Source of the DNA: Desulfococcus sp041737845
Lineage (GTDB): Bacteria > Desulfobacterota > Desulfobacteria > Desulfobacterales > Desulfococcaceae
DNA length: 64,000 nucleotides
Direction: 5' to 3'
Assembly: GCF_041737845.1 (NCBI RefSeq)
Contig: NZ_JBGSQX010000087.1
Coordinates: 1 to 64,000 of the forward strand
The notes below the pieces were generated by a model. That model was not told where the DNA came from, searched no databases, and worked only from the letters and a program-made list of their open reading frames with translations. Shown piece by piece: positions 9,001-17,475 of this stretch. How positions within the stretch are numbered: position 1 is the stretch's first letter; each line of letters begins with the position of its first letter. A program made the position numbers and the translations under genes.

Positions 9001-10265
9001 CCTTCATTCTCACAACCGCGGCCAAAGGCCCGTGCCTTGTCGTTGCGCCCACGTCGGTATGCATGAACTGGGAAGAGGAAGCCCGTCGTTTTGCGCCCTC
9101 GCTCAACATCGTCACCCTGGGGAACAGCGATCGGGAAACAATCCTGGAAGGTCTCAACCCCTTTGACCTGCTGGTGGTCAGCTATGGCCTGCTGCAACAG
9201 GAAAAGGTGGCGCAGATGCTGTCCTGCGCGCACTTCAAGGCCATTGTGCTGGACGAGGCCCAGGCCATTAAAAACCTGACCACCAAACGTTCCCAGGCGG
9301 CCATGAATCTTACCGGGGACTTCAGGCTGATCACCACCGGGACCCCCATCGAGAATCATCTGGGTGAACTATGGAATCTTTTCCGGTTTATCAATCCCGG
9401 TTTTCTGGGGTCGCTCAAAGAGTTCAACGAAACCTTTGCCGTCCCCATCGAAAAAGACCAGAATCGAAATGTCCGAAGAAGCCTGAAAAAGCTTGTTCAG
9501 CCCTATATCCTCCGGCGAACCAAAAACCAGGTGCTGGAAGAGCTGCCCCCGCGGACGGATATCATCCTTCAAGTGGAATTAAGCGCGGATGAACTCGCGT
9601 TTTATGAAACCCTGCGGCGAAAAGCGCTGGACAATCTCGCCGGCGGCGATGGCCCCGCCCAGAACGCAAATCTTCGGATTCTGGCGGAAATCATGAAACT
9701 GCGACGGGCCTGCTGCAATACAAAGCTGGTGCTGCCCGACGTAGCGCTGCCCAGCGCCAAGCTTGCCGTATTCGGCGAAATTGTTGAAGATCTTCTGGCA
9801 AACGGGCACAAGGCCCTGGTTTTCAGCCAGTTTACGGGACATCTCGACATTCTGCGGGAATATGTGGAAACCAGGGCGATCCGCTACCAGTACCTGGACG
9901 GAAGCACGCCGCAAAAAGAACGCAAAAGGTGTGTCGCCGCCTTCCAGGGCGGTGAAGGAGACCTGTTTCTCATCAGCCTGAAAGCCGGCGGACTCGGGTT
10001 GAACCTGACCGCCGCCGATTACGTCATCCACATGGATCCCTGGTGGAACCCGGCCATGGAGGACCAGGCATCCGACCGCGCCCACCGGATCGGTCAGGAA
10101 CGGCCGGTTACCGTCTACAGGCTGATCGCCAGGCACACGATCGAAGAAAAGATCTTGGCCCTGCACAAGACAAAACGGGCGCTGGCCGACAGCCTCCTCG
10201 ACGGCGCCGACATGAGCGGAAAAATGACGGCGGACGAGCTGCTTCAATTGATCAGAGAATCCTGA
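6039..10265 (+). CDS. SNF2-family DEAD/DEAH helicase
   Basis: A 1408-residue Swi2/Snf2-type ATPase that translocates on double-stranded DNA. The C-terminal 450 residues hold the motor: motif I DDMGLGKT (about 976-983), motif II DEAQ (about 1072), motif III TTGTPIENHLGELW, then motif V GGLGLNLTAADYV and motif VI DRAHRIGQ. This matches the bacterial HepA/SNF2-like class with a large N-terminal extension. That extension (about 900 residues) has helical repeat-like sequence and no motif I recognise. Codon use in the first 2 kb is visibly less GC-rich than in neighbouring genes. There is no restriction-modification partner beside it, which argues against a DISARM-type role. The start at 6039 has only a weak ribosome site. 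Confidence 0.88.
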   Translation: MRYKTTLHLSPTAFDGKYEERINAYNGLDPLNQSIVHILSVIYDQAARTHVLNSLKNLFIGDADVKKFTVKSLDPLFNELIGLGLIEREDTRVRCSLFLMEPLSRLLADEDRFDEIAAAVQKAMPVTRWDGRLDFPRYEQMVREIRIGLYRRDVDRVHEILSSYEKDDFLRSRQLHPLVAVFKDSFDRVWISEFLPQVLQSDIAKALVEELDHHYLPVDQEILSFLKACSTSIHEMDDRGRVQTFLAEEWILAGRFNAAEELISRDVGITASIISGVLAFLRGNNLDAIAHYETALQLLKKSTRKRKVYFNTLSGVFYILALLKSGAAQDIQHGKNLAAIAANDADNPLQGAFKTLTWLIGAREGDPDALESIKHWEIPLYEFSHFSIFIQSLVLYWTDKKKAGKWTRLLIQLHDTAEKNRHEWLAAEVSALLSHLPGKDQKYPETAAAFFATTGIESMVELIQPESKWQQALNALISLKRPDAVVVEAEKSSRLVWLLGLDKKYGHWHLSPREQIKTATGGWTKGRKIALKRLYHETATLDFLTSQDKLVCACIEEDRFVWRGYPEVSYDFKSRALKALAGHPLVFSEDSPEVRIEIVTGHPELVINRREDGKFQISFSQDFNVESDVQLVRESPTRIKVIETKDDVLRIAKIIGKGLTVPASGKTRLLEAVESVSPIVTVHSQIEGIGREAEAVPADPTPNIHLRPFGPGLKIEMTVQPFAPEGPCFRPGEGGETVISDIGGNLLRTKRDLDQEKERADKAMAACPTLLSIGESQDAMWEWELREPEDCLEALTELYALENAVIIKWPEGERLRIRQQADINRFFVNVKKEKDWFSVSGELKLDDGLVLSMDRLFSLLESAPGRFVQLEDGQFLALTRAFRKRLDELAAYSKKSGKNRRFHPLAALSIEELADDLGGFGSDQHWKAHLKRLKDAHSLKPEIPSTFKAELRDYQVEGFRWLARLAHWGVGACLADDMGLGKTIQALAFILTTAAKGPCLVVAPTSVCMNWEEEARRFAPSLNIVTLGNSDRETILEGLNPFDLLVVSYGLLQQEKVAQMLSCAHFKAIVLDEAQAIKNLTTKRSQAAMNLTGDFRLITTGTPIENHLGELWNLFRFINPGFLGSLKEFNETFAVPIEKDQNRNVRRSLKKLVQPYILRRTKNQVLEELPPRTDIILQVELSADELAFYETLRRKALDNLAGGDGPAQNANLRILAEIMKLRRACCNTKLVLPDVALPSAKLAVFGEIVEDLLANGHKALVFSQFTGHLDILREYVETRAIRYQYLDGSTPQKERKRCVAAFQGGEGDLFLISLKAGGLGLNLTAADYVIHMDPWWNPAMEDQASDRAHRIGQERPVTVYRLIARHTIEEKILALHKTKRALADSLLDGADMSGKMTADELLQLIRES

Positions 10266-10302
10266 TTTCGGATTGTATTCACCGTTACCGAAGGAAAAAC
10301 GA

Positions 10303-10959
10303 ATGGGCAATAATACTGAGGTATACTGGCATGAGCATATGGTCTCCCGCGCGGAGCGGGAGGTGCTGAACGGACACAAGGGCTGCGTGATCTGGTTCAC
10401 GGGATTGAGCGCATCCGGAAAAAGCACGATCGCCAACACCCTGGACCACAAGCTCTCCCAAAACCGGGTCCACTGCGCGGTCCTGGATGGGGACAATGTC
10501 CGTCACAGTCTGAACGCCGGGACTCAGATGCTTCGGGAGAACCACGGAAATGATTTTGCCGAGCGCTTCGGCCTGGGCTTTTCCGCCATAGACCGGGAGG
10601 AAAATATCCGGCGCATCGGGGCCGTGGCCAACTTGTTCTCCCAGGCCGGCATGATCGCCATTACCGCATTCATCAGCCCTTATCGAATTGACCGGGATCG
10701 AGTTCGAAACACGCTCCTGCCGGGAGAGTTCATCGAGATTTTCGTCGACACCCCCATCTCGGTCTGCGAAGCCAGGGATCCGAAGGGCCTTTACAAGAAA
10801 GCAAGGGCCGGCGAGCTCAAGGGATTTACCGGCATCGACGACCCGTATGAGCCCCCGGTGTCCCCGGAGATGGTGCTCTTCGGAGGCGAAAAGACCCCGG
10901 ATGTGCTGGCGAACGAGGTGATTTCGTTTCTAAAACATAACGCAATCATAGAAAAATAA
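10303..10959 (+). CDS. cysC: adenylyl-sulfate (APS) kinase
   Basis: Phosphorylates adenosine 5'-phosphosulfate to PAPS with ATP. Starting at ATG 10303 it is 218 residues, with AAGGA seven bases upstream; a TTG at 10273 would extend the frame but has no ribosome site. Visible motifs are the P-loop GLSASGKST (residues 34-42), the DGDNVRHSLN APS-binding stretch, DREENIRRIG, and FVDTPISVCEARDPKGLYKKAR with GFTGIDDPYEPP near the end. No cysND or sat genes lie beside it. PAPS may feed sulfation or assimilation rather than dissimilatory sulfate reduction. Confidence 0.95.
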   Translation: MGNNTEVYWHEHMVSRAEREVLNGHKGCVIWFTGLSASGKSTIANTLDHKLSQNRVHCAVLDGDNVRHSLNAGTQMLRENHGNDFAERFGLGFSAIDREENIRRIGAVANLFSQAGMIAITAFISPYRIDRDRVRNTLLPGEFIEIFVDTPISVCEARDPKGLYKKARAGELKGFTGIDDPYEPPVSPEMVLFGGEKTPDVLANEVISFLKHNAIIEK

Positions 10960-11311
10960 ACTGACAACCTTTCTGTGGGATTTGTCCCGGCGCCATAACC
11001 TGCACGGCACAGCCGGGCTCCTGGGAGCGCACCCCCGTGCGCCGGGCTCACCCATTCCCCGACGGTTCGACTTCACGGATGTTGAACGGATCGTCTGCGA
11101 CATCCGAGTCTGATCAGAAGATCCTGCTCCCAGTGGATCGTGCAGACAGTTTCAAGGCGCTGTTTTTGCTTGGCAGCGGGGGGCAAAGACGATAGCATGG
11201 CAGTGAGAACGGGTCATGTCCCCGATGAGCGTCCATCAAGGCCGCCTCCAAGGCAATTTTCATCATTCTTCAAGATAAATGAAGGAAACGATCCGCATAG
11301 GGAGCGCCAGG
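10960..11311. other. intergenic region with one small hairpin
   Basis: About 350 bases without a convincing gene. A perfect 6-bp hairpin, GCGCAC-CCCC-GTGCGC, lies at 11027-11042, but no T-tract follows it. A run at 11168-11184 resembles a sigma-54 site but the GG-to-GC spacing is wrong. No tRNA or riboswitch signature is seen. Confidence 0.4.
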
Positions 11312-12559
11312 ATGCACCACAACCAAAACCTCCACCTGATCGGTCAAGACCAGGTTCAATCCTTTTCCTATCCGTGGAATATCATCGTCCCTGCGGCCAC
11401 CAGGATTCTGGTATGGGGGATGCTGGCCGCCATTCTCTATATCCTGCGAAGTTTTTTTCTGCTGATTTTTCTGACTTTTGTTTTTGCCTACATTCAAAGA
11501 AGCGGCGGTAATCATCTTGCAAAATATATCAAGAACAGGGCGTTGCGCGTTACTCTGGTTGCAGCGATATTTTTGAACGTTTTGGTCGCCGTGGGAATCT
11601 TTCTTGTTCCCATAGTAAAAAAGCAGACAGAGGTTTTTATAGATCAGTTTCCCATTTATATCCATCGAACCGATCAGGAACTTTTTTCTTTGACCTCCAG
11701 GTATCCCCTGCTTAAAGAGGTTTTTCCTGAATTAAAGTATCAGGAGGATATTCCAGCTCCGGTCCCTGAAAATACGGTAAATCTAAAAAATTCGCCTTCC
11801 ATGCTGTTGCTGCAGCAGCTTTTTGGAGCTGAAGAAGAAGCCGCCGGGATCAAGAATGTCAATCAGATACTGGAAGCACTGGGAGGGATCAGCAGAAGAA
11901 TCGTGTCCGGAACATCGACCTTTCTTTTGTCTCTTCTATTTTCTTTCCTGATTGTTCTGGACCTGCCTCGATTGACCCGAAGCGTCACGGAACTTGAAAA
12001 TACGAATCTTCGCTTCATTTATGTTGAAGTCGCAGGAAATATAGGGGGTTTCGCTCATATACTGGGAAAAGCCCTGGAGGCGCAATTCATCATTGCCGTC
12101 GTAAACGCCCTGCTGACGGCGGCCGGCATCTATTTTATCGGATTGGGCACAAATGTCGCCTTCCTCTCTGTGATTGTATTTTTCTGCAGTTTTATTCCCG
12201 TGGTGGGCGTTTTCATCAGCTCTGTCCCGATATGTTTGATTGCGCTGCAAACATTCGGGGTTCATACGATGTTGATTGCCATATTGCTAATAGTGATCAT
12301 CCACCTCATAGAGGGATATATTTTAAACCCCAGAATCTATGGATCCTACATGAGAATCAACCCCGTCATTATCTTGATTGTTCTGACTATCGGCGGAAAG
12401 CTTTTCCATATCTGGGGCTTGATTCTGGGGGTGCCGATCTGCACCTATCTCTTTGGACATGCGATAAAAAAAAGAATTCAAATAGATATGGTGAATGATC
12501 CGCATGAAGATCAAGAGATCGACGGGGTTTCAATTGGAGAGAAAGGGGAATCGGGCTGA
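11312..12559 (+). CDS. AI-2E family (UPF0118) membrane transporter
   Basis: A 415-residue polytopic inner-membrane protein of the AI-2E/PerM family. Hydrophobic segments occur near residues 25-60 and 65-85, followed by a long polar insert (about 90-190). A second membrane half ends in the family's hallmark: EGYILNPRIYGSYMRINPV, then GGKLFHIWGLILGVPICTY. The family includes proposed autoinducer-2 exporters and Na+/H+ antiporters, so the substrate is not known here. I chose ATG 11312 because AGGGAG lies seven bases upstream; ATG 11279 gives 11 more residues without a ribosome site. The gene is less GC-rich than its neighbours. Confidence 0.85.
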   Translation: MHHNQNLHLIGQDQVQSFSYPWNIIVPAATRILVWGMLAAILYILRSFFLLIFLTFVFAYIQRSGGNHLAKYIKNRALRVTLVAAIFLNVLVAVGIFLVPIVKKQTEVFIDQFPIYIHRTDQELFSLTSRYPLLKEVFPELKYQEDIPAPVPENTVNLKNSPSMLLLQQLFGAEEEAAGIKNVNQILEALGGISRRIVSGTSTFLLSLLFSFLIVLDLPRLTRSVTELENTNLRFIYVEVAGNIGGFAHILGKALEAQFIIAVVNALLTAAGIYFIGLGTNVAFLSVIVFFCSFIPVVGVFISSVPICLIALQTFGVHTMLIAILLIVIIHLIEGYILNPRIYGSYMRINPVIILIVLTIGGKLFHIWGLILGVPICTYLFGHAIKKRIQIDMVNDPHEDQEIDGVSIGEKGESG

Positions 12560-12614
12560 CCGCATTCGAGCCAGGTCGATACGGCGAGAAACGCCTTCGA
12601 GCAGGCGGGCGCAG

Positions 12615-15419
12615 ATGAGGAGGAAGGCCTTGCAGGACAAGGACAAGACCAGAAAACAGCTCATCGAGGAGCTCCAGGGTCTCAGAGAACGGCTCCAGGT
12701 CGTGGATGCCCTGGTTCCGAAGCAGGAGGAGGATGCAGACCCGGACGAGGGCGGTCTCCAGGGCACGGATCGGCGCAATCTCTTCGAAACAATCCTGGAT
12801 TCCCTGGTCACCGGCATCTGGGTTACCGACGCGGCCGACCGGATCCGGTATGCGAACAGAGGCATGGGCGCCATCGCCGGCATGGCGCCCGAAGAGATGA
12901 AAGGTCTTTCGGTGTTCAAGGACTTTCCGAGGGAGACCATCCGGCACTTTGAGCTCTTTTACCGCAAGGCAAAGGAGACCCTGAAGGCGGTGCCGTATTC
13001 TTCCGTTCCCGTCCGGACCCCCGCGGGCCGAGACTCCTGGCAGTCGGGATGGATCCTCCCCTTGGTCAGAAAAGGCCGGTGGGAAGGAGCGGTCTGCACC
13101 ACGGAGGAGGATCGTCGCGCCAGGCTGGCCGAGGAGCAGCTCAGGGAGAGCGAAGCCAAGTTCGGGACGATCTTTCGGTCGAGCCCCGAGGCGATTGTCA
13201 TCACCTCCGTTGCCGAGGGCCGGTTTGTCGAAGTGAACAAATCCTTTGAGCGGGTGACGGGGTATGGAAGGGAGGAGGTGATCGGCCGCACCACCCTGGA
13301 AGTGGGGATCTGGTGGGATGCGGCGGACCGGGCCCGGATGATCGAGGCCCTCCGGCGCCATGGGGAGATCTATGACCAGGATTTTCGGTACCGGTCCAGA
13401 GGCGGTCGAAAAATCGACACCCTGGTCTCGGCCGAGATCATCGATCTCGCCGGGACCCCCTGCCTCCTTGCCCAGATTCGGGACATCACCGGGCGCAAGC
13501 GCGAGGAGCGGGCCCTTACCGTCATGAACCGGCTCCAGGAGGTGTTCCTGACGGTGGCGGGAGACGACGTCTACGCCAATCTTCTGGATGTTCTTCTCGA
13601 AGCGGTGGACAGCCCCATCGGATTTTTCGCCTTCATCGACGACGAAGGAAACCTGGTCAGCCCCTCCTTGACACGGGAGGTCTGGGACCAATGCCGGATG
13701 AGCCATAAGAGCATCGTCTTTCCCCGGGAGACCTGGACCGGCCTGTGGGGGGAATCCCTCCTCCAGGGCAGGACCCACGTCACCAACGACGGGTTGAAGA
13801 CGCCCCCGGGGCATATTTCCCTTTCCCGGGCGATCTGCGTGCCGGTCCTGTTTCAGGAGACGGTGATCGGCCAGTTCGCCCTGGCCAACAAGGGGATCGA
13901 CTACGATGCCCATGACCAGGCCCTTCTCGAACGGATCGCGGCCTTCATCGGTCCCATCCTCAAAGCACATCTGGAGCGGAAAAAGGAGGAGCGGGAGCGC
14001 GAGAAAGCGGAGCGGTCGCTCCTGGAGAGCAGGGAGCGGATGAGCCAGGCATTGCGGGCCGCAAACGCGGGGGCATGGGAGTGGAGAAAACAGACCAACG
14101 AGGCGATCTGGTCCGACGAGAACTACCTGGTGCTCGGACTGGAGCCGGGCAGCGTGCCGGCGAGGTATGAGAACTGGCTCGGGATGCTCCACCCCGAGGA
14201 CCGGGCGGAGGCGGATCGGCTCGTGACCGAGGCGGTCGTCAACCGGACCGATCTCGACATCGCCTATCGGGTCGTGTGGCCCGACGGCAGCATCCGCTGG
14301 ATCAATGACCTCGGCAGGCTTGTCTATGACGAATCGGGTGAGCCCCGCGGCATGTACGGTATCCAGATCGATATCTCCGAGCGCAGGCAGGCCCGGGAGG
14401 AGCTTCGTCGGAAGGAGGAGTACTATCGGAGCCTCTTCGAGAACGCCATGGACATCGTGACCATCATGGGGGCAGACGGGACCATTCTCTTTGAAAGCCC
14501 ATCCGTGGAGCGGATCGTCGGATATAGGCCCGATGAACTCATCGGATTGGACGCCTTCACCCTGATCCACCCCGAGGACGCCGCCCCGATTCGGGAGATT
14601 TTCGAGCGAGCCGTGAAACACCCGGGCGCCGTGGAGCGTGGAGAATTCCGGTTTCAGCATCGGGACGGGTCCTGGCGGACTCTCGAGGCTGTGGGAAAGA
14701 ACCTTCTCCATCTGCCGGCCGTGGGGGCTGTCGTCATCAACCTGCGTGACGTCACGGACAGGCGCATGATGGAGCGGCAGTTGAGGAAGTCCCTGCAGGA
14801 GAAGGAGATCCTCCTCAGGGAGATTCATCATCGGGTCAAGAACAACCTCCAGATCATTTCGAGCCTCCTGGATCTCCAGGCGGGTACCGTCAATACCCCT
14901 GAAATCCTGAATGCCTTCCGGGACAGCCGACAGCGAGTCAAGACCATGTCCATGATCCATGAGCGGCTCTACGGGATGGGAGATGTTTCCAGCATCATGC
15001 TGGCCGGCTTCGTCGAAGACCTCGTTCACGCCATCGTGCGGGCGAATTCCACCAACGTCGCCGCAGGGGTACATTGCGATATTCCCGAAATCTCCGTGAG
15101 CCCCGCTGCTACGGTGCCCTGCGGACTCATCATCAACGAACTGGTTTCCAACTCCCTGAAACACGCCTTCGCCATGGGAAGAAGCGGGAATATCCGCATC
15201 CGCGTTCGATCCGTTCCGGAAAACCGGCTGGCCCTGATCGTCGCGGACGACGGAACGGGGCTGCCCGGGCATGTGGACATCCACCAGCCCGATTCCCTGG
15301 GACTCAACATCGTCAAGGCGCTGGTAAGGCAGCTCAAGGGAACGATGACGGTCCGGAGCTGCGGGGGAACGGAGATGGAGGTGGTCTTTCCGAACCCGCC
15401 CCCTGAAAAGCAAGGCTGA
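12615..15419 (+). CDS. multi-PAS/GAF sensor histidine kinase (HisKA_2 type)
   Basis: About 934 residues. The order is: short coiled coil (1-35); PAS-like sensor (55-150); PAS with PAC ending RDITGRKREE (about 170-295); GAF (about 305-460) with CVPVLFQETVIGQFALANK; coiled coil; two more PAS/PAC domains (ending QIDISERRQ and NLRDVTDRRMM); then the kinase. The phosphoacceptor helix EIHHRVKNNLQIISSLLDLQ is the HisKA_2/HWE class, with the histidine near residue 737. It is followed by an HATPase with NELVSNSLKHAF and DDGTGLPG. No transmembrane segment is seen, so it senses in the cytosol. An upstream ATG at 12495 overlaps the transporter gene; I prefer ATG 12615. The adjacent receiver-kinase at 15604 is a candidate partner. 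Confidence 0.85.
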   Translation: MRRKALQDKDKTRKQLIEELQGLRERLQVVDALVPKQEEDADPDEGGLQGTDRRNLFETILDSLVTGIWVTDAADRIRYANRGMGAIAGMAPEEMKGLSVFKDFPRETIRHFELFYRKAKETLKAVPYSSVPVRTPAGRDSWQSGWILPLVRKGRWEGAVCTTEEDRRARLAEEQLRESEAKFGTIFRSSPEAIVITSVAEGRFVEVNKSFERVTGYGREEVIGRTTLEVGIWWDAADRARMIEALRRHGEIYDQDFRYRSRGGRKIDTLVSAEIIDLAGTPCLLAQIRDITGRKREERALTVMNRLQEVFLTVAGDDVYANLLDVLLEAVDSPIGFFAFIDDEGNLVSPSLTREVWDQCRMSHKSIVFPRETWTGLWGESLLQGRTHVTNDGLKTPPGHISLSRAICVPVLFQETVIGQFALANKGIDYDAHDQALLERIAAFIGPILKAHLERKKEEREREKAERSLLESRERMSQALRAANAGAWEWRKQTNEAIWSDENYLVLGLEPGSVPARYENWLGMLHPEDRAEADRLVTEAVVNRTDLDIAYRVVWPDGSIRWINDLGRLVYDESGEPRGMYGIQIDISERRQAREELRRKEEYYRSLFENAMDIVTIMGADGTILFESPSVERIVGYRPDELIGLDAFTLIHPEDAAPIREIFERAVKHPGAVERGEFRFQHRDGSWRTLEAVGKNLLHLPAVGAVVINLRDVTDRRMMERQLRKSLQEKEILLREIHHRVKNNLQIISSLLDLQAGTVNTPEILNAFRDSRQRVKTMSMIHERLYGMGDVSSIMLAGFVEDLVHAIVRANSTNVAAGVHCDIPEISVSPAATVPCGLIINELVSNSLKHAFAMGRSGNIRIRVRSVPENRLALIVADDGTGLPGHVDIHQPDSLGLNIVKALVRQLKGTMTVRSCGGTEMEVVFPNPPPEKQG

Positions 15420-15430
15420 CCCCGGAAAGG

Positions 15431-15449
15431 GAAGCGGGTCCGCCGCTTC
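15431..15449 (+). terminator. possible terminator hairpin
   Basis: GAAGCGG and CCGCTTC form a 7-bp stem with a 5-nt loop twelve bases after the kinase stop, with C4/G4 runs just outside. Only a weak TTT follows, so intrinsic termination is uncertain. Confidence 0.35.
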
Positions 15450-15485
15450 GGGGGTTTACCGTGCATTCCCACCGCTTCCGGACCA

Positions 15486-15520
15486 TTTTCAGGCTGGCTT
15501 GATCGATTCAAGAAAAACTT
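15486..15520 (+). repeat. upstream module copy A
   Basis: TTTCAGGCTGGCTTGAT, a few bases, then TTCAAGAAAAACTT. It closely matches a segment at 17268-17298 upstream of the antiporter, apart from a few single-base gaps. It lies just before a good promoter, so it may be a shared regulator-binding region. Confidence 0.45.
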
Positions 15521-15523
15521 GGC

Positions 15524-15552
15524 TTTACAATGGGTTATAGAAGCGCTATAAG
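15524..15552 (+). promoter_or_regulatory. sigma-70-type promoter with palindrome over -10
   Basis: TTTACA (15524-15529), a 17-base spacer, then TATAAG (15547-15552), about 52 bases before the receiver-kinase start. The inverted repeat TTATAG-AAGCG-CTATAA (15535-15551) overlaps spacer and -10, as a repressor operator would. Confidence 0.6.
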
Positions 15553-15603
15553 GAATGCTATTGGATCTTTTCTGCAAACCTTGAGTTTCCGGAGTTTAGC
15601 GCA

Positions 15604-17178
15604 ATGGAGAAAGCCCGGGTGATGGTGGTGGAAGACGAGGGCCTGGTGGCCCTCTCGCTGGAGAAGAAGCTGATCGAGCTTGGATACGGCGTTCCGGCGG
15701 TGGCCTCGTCGGGGGAGGAGGCGATCCGCCTGGCCCTCGGGTCGAGGCTGGATATCATCCTGATGGACATCAGGCTTGAGGGGGGCATCGACGGCGTTGC
15801 GGCCGCATCCCGGATCCGGGAGGAAATGGACCTGCCCATCGTATACCTCACCGCCTATTCGGACCCCAAGACCATCGAGAGGGCAAAGGCCACACAGCCT
15901 TTCGGCTATCTCATCAAACCCTTCGATGAACGGGAGCTTTTCGCCACCATCGAAATGGCCCTTTGCAAACACGGCCTGGAAAAAAGGCTCAGGGCCAGCG
16001 AGAGATGGTTTTCCACCACGCTGCGGAGCATCGGCGAGGGGGTGATTGCCACGGACCCCCGCGGCATCGTCCGTTTCGTCAATCCCGTGGCGGAGCTGCT
16101 GACCGGTTGGGAGGAGGCCGAGGGCATGGGCAAAGAGATCTCGGAACTCTTCCAGATCGTTCACGAAAGGACCCGGGGTGCGCTGGAACTCCCGGTAATG
16201 CGGGCCATGGAGGAAGGGGCGGTGCTGGAACTGCCGGACCATGCGGCCCTCGTTGCCAAGGACGGCACCCCGCGGTGCATCAGCGACAGCGTGGCCCCGA
16301 TTGTGGACGACCGGGGGGAGGTGCTCGGGGCGGTGGTCATCTTCCGGGACGTCACCCAGAAGCGCTCCATGGAAGAAGAACTGAAACGGCACCGCGACCA
16401 CCTGCAGGCGCTTGTGGACGAGCGGACCCGGGAGCTTGTGCAGGCCAAGGAGCAGGCCGAAGCGGCGAACCGGGCCAAGTCGATGTTTCTCGCCAAGATG
16501 AGCCACGAACTCCGCACCCCCTTGAGCGGTGTTCTGGGCGCCGCCGATCTCCTCGCCCTCACCCCCCTCGACGATCGCCAGCGGGTTTATGTGGATCTTG
16601 TATCCCAGGCCGGCAAAACCCTCCTCCTGATCATTAACGATATCCTCGATTATTCCAAAATCGAAGCGGGAAAGACGAAGCTGGAGATCCAGCCCATGAG
16701 CGTTCGGGAACTCCTCCGGGAGATGACGCGCCTGTTTTCCATCGAGGCCGACAGGAAGGGGCTTCGCCTGCAGATCGAGGCGGCCCCGGAGGTGCCGGAG
16801 CTGGTGCTCGGGGATTATGTCCGGCTGAGGCAGATACTGACGAATCTCATCGGCAACGCCCTCAAGTTCACCCACCGGGGAGGGGTTTCGGTTCAGGTCG
16901 GCCGGTCGGAACCGCCCCTCCAACCCGAGCTGATTCGTTTCAACGTCGTCGATACGGGCGTGGGTGTGCCTGCGGAGGCCCATGAACGGATTTTTCGAAG
17001 CTTCGAGCAGACGGACAACTCCATCTCCAGGCGATATGCCGGGACGGGACTCGGTCTGGCCATATGCCGAAAACTCGTTCATCTCATGGGCGGAGAGATC
17101 GGCGTGGAGAGCAGCCCGGGGAAGGGATCCCGGTTCTGGTTCACCGCGGAACTCTCTGCGCCGGACCATCTTCACTAG
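15604..17178 (+). CDS. receiver-PAS-histidine kinase hybrid
   Basis: 524 residues in an unusual N-terminal-receiver order. The receiver (1-120) has acidic DE at 11-12, phosphoacceptor D55 in LMDIRLEG and K105 in YLIKPFD. A PAS domain (about 135-255) ends FRDVTQKRSMEEE, and a coiled coil follows. HisKA carries KMSHELRTPLSG with H301. The HATPase shows NLIGNALKFTH, DTGVGVP and AGTGLGLAICRKLVHLMGGEIGVES. There is no membrane segment. A receiver placed before the kinase suggests it takes phosphate from another kinase, for example the one just upstream. Start ATG 15604 follows GGAGTTTAGCGC. Its promoter and palindrome lie 50-80 bases upstream. Confidence 0.92.
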   Translation: MEKARVMVVEDEGLVALSLEKKLIELGYGVPAVASSGEEAIRLALGSRLDIILMDIRLEGGIDGVAAASRIREEMDLPIVYLTAYSDPKTIERAKATQPFGYLIKPFDERELFATIEMALCKHGLEKRLRASERWFSTTLRSIGEGVIATDPRGIVRFVNPVAELLTGWEEAEGMGKEISELFQIVHERTRGALELPVMRAMEEGAVLELPDHAALVAKDGTPRCISDSVAPIVDDRGEVLGAVVIFRDVTQKRSMEEELKRHRDHLQALVDERTRELVQAKEQAEAANRAKSMFLAKMSHELRTPLSGVLGAADLLALTPLDDRQRVYVDLVSQAGKTLLLIINDILDYSKIEAGKTKLEIQPMSVRELLREMTRLFSIEADRKGLRLQIEAAPEVPELVLGDYVRLRQILTNLIGNALKFTHRGGVSVQVGRSEPPLQPELIRFNVVDTGVGVPAEAHERIFRSFEQTDNSISRRYAGTGLGLAICRKLVHLMGGEIGVESSPGKGSRFWFTAELSAPDHLH

Positions 17179-17267
17179 GCCCATATAGGCCCCCGGCCGG
17201 TACCCTCCATTTCGAATATGCGAGAGAAAGCTGCGCCGAAGAACCCGTCGCACCCTTTGGCAAATCC

Positions 17268-17298
17268 GTTTCAGGCCGGCTGATTTTTCAGAAAACTT
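17268..17298 (+). repeat. upstream module copy B
   Basis: Second copy of the module at 15486-15520 (TTTCAGGCCGGCTGAT, then TTTCAGAAAACTT). The sequence just after it, CTTCGCGAAAATTCGG, also resembles the ends of the insertion sequence at 33304-35417. Confidence 0.4.
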
Positions 17299-17320
17299 CG
17301 CGAAAATTCGGAGAACCGGC

Positions 17321-17348
17321 TTGCGCATCCTTCAGGATGCGTCATAAT
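17321..17348 (+). promoter_or_regulatory. promoter with palindromic spacer
   Basis: TTGCGC (17321-17326), 16 bases, then CATAAT (17343-17348). The perfect inverted repeat GCATCC-TTCA-GGATGC (17325-17340) occupies the spacer and could be an operator. It lies about 130 bases before the antiporter start. Confidence 0.5.
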
Positions 17349-17475
17349 TTACACTATTGCAAGTCAACAAGGGAAGAGACGCAGCCCGGGTATCGGACAG
17401 GTGTCGAGGTTTTGTAATTTCCCTCTCCACAGATCCCGTGCGCAGGAGATTCAACCCGGGCCATGAACCGACCCT

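Noticed and set aside
11168..11184. Sigma-54-like site upstream of the AI-2E gene
   Set aside because: The GG-to-GC spacing is not 10 bases and the -12 element is missing.
10960..11311. tRNA or small RNA gene in this gap
   Set aside because: No cloverleaf arms, no T-loop GTTCGA in position, and no terminator.
12387..15413. 1008-codon open frame antisense to the PAS kinase
   Set aside because: GC-rich DNA gives long stop-free antisense frames. Its sequence is low-complexity Pro/Gly/His rich and matches no family, while the plus strand has clear PAS and kinase motifs.
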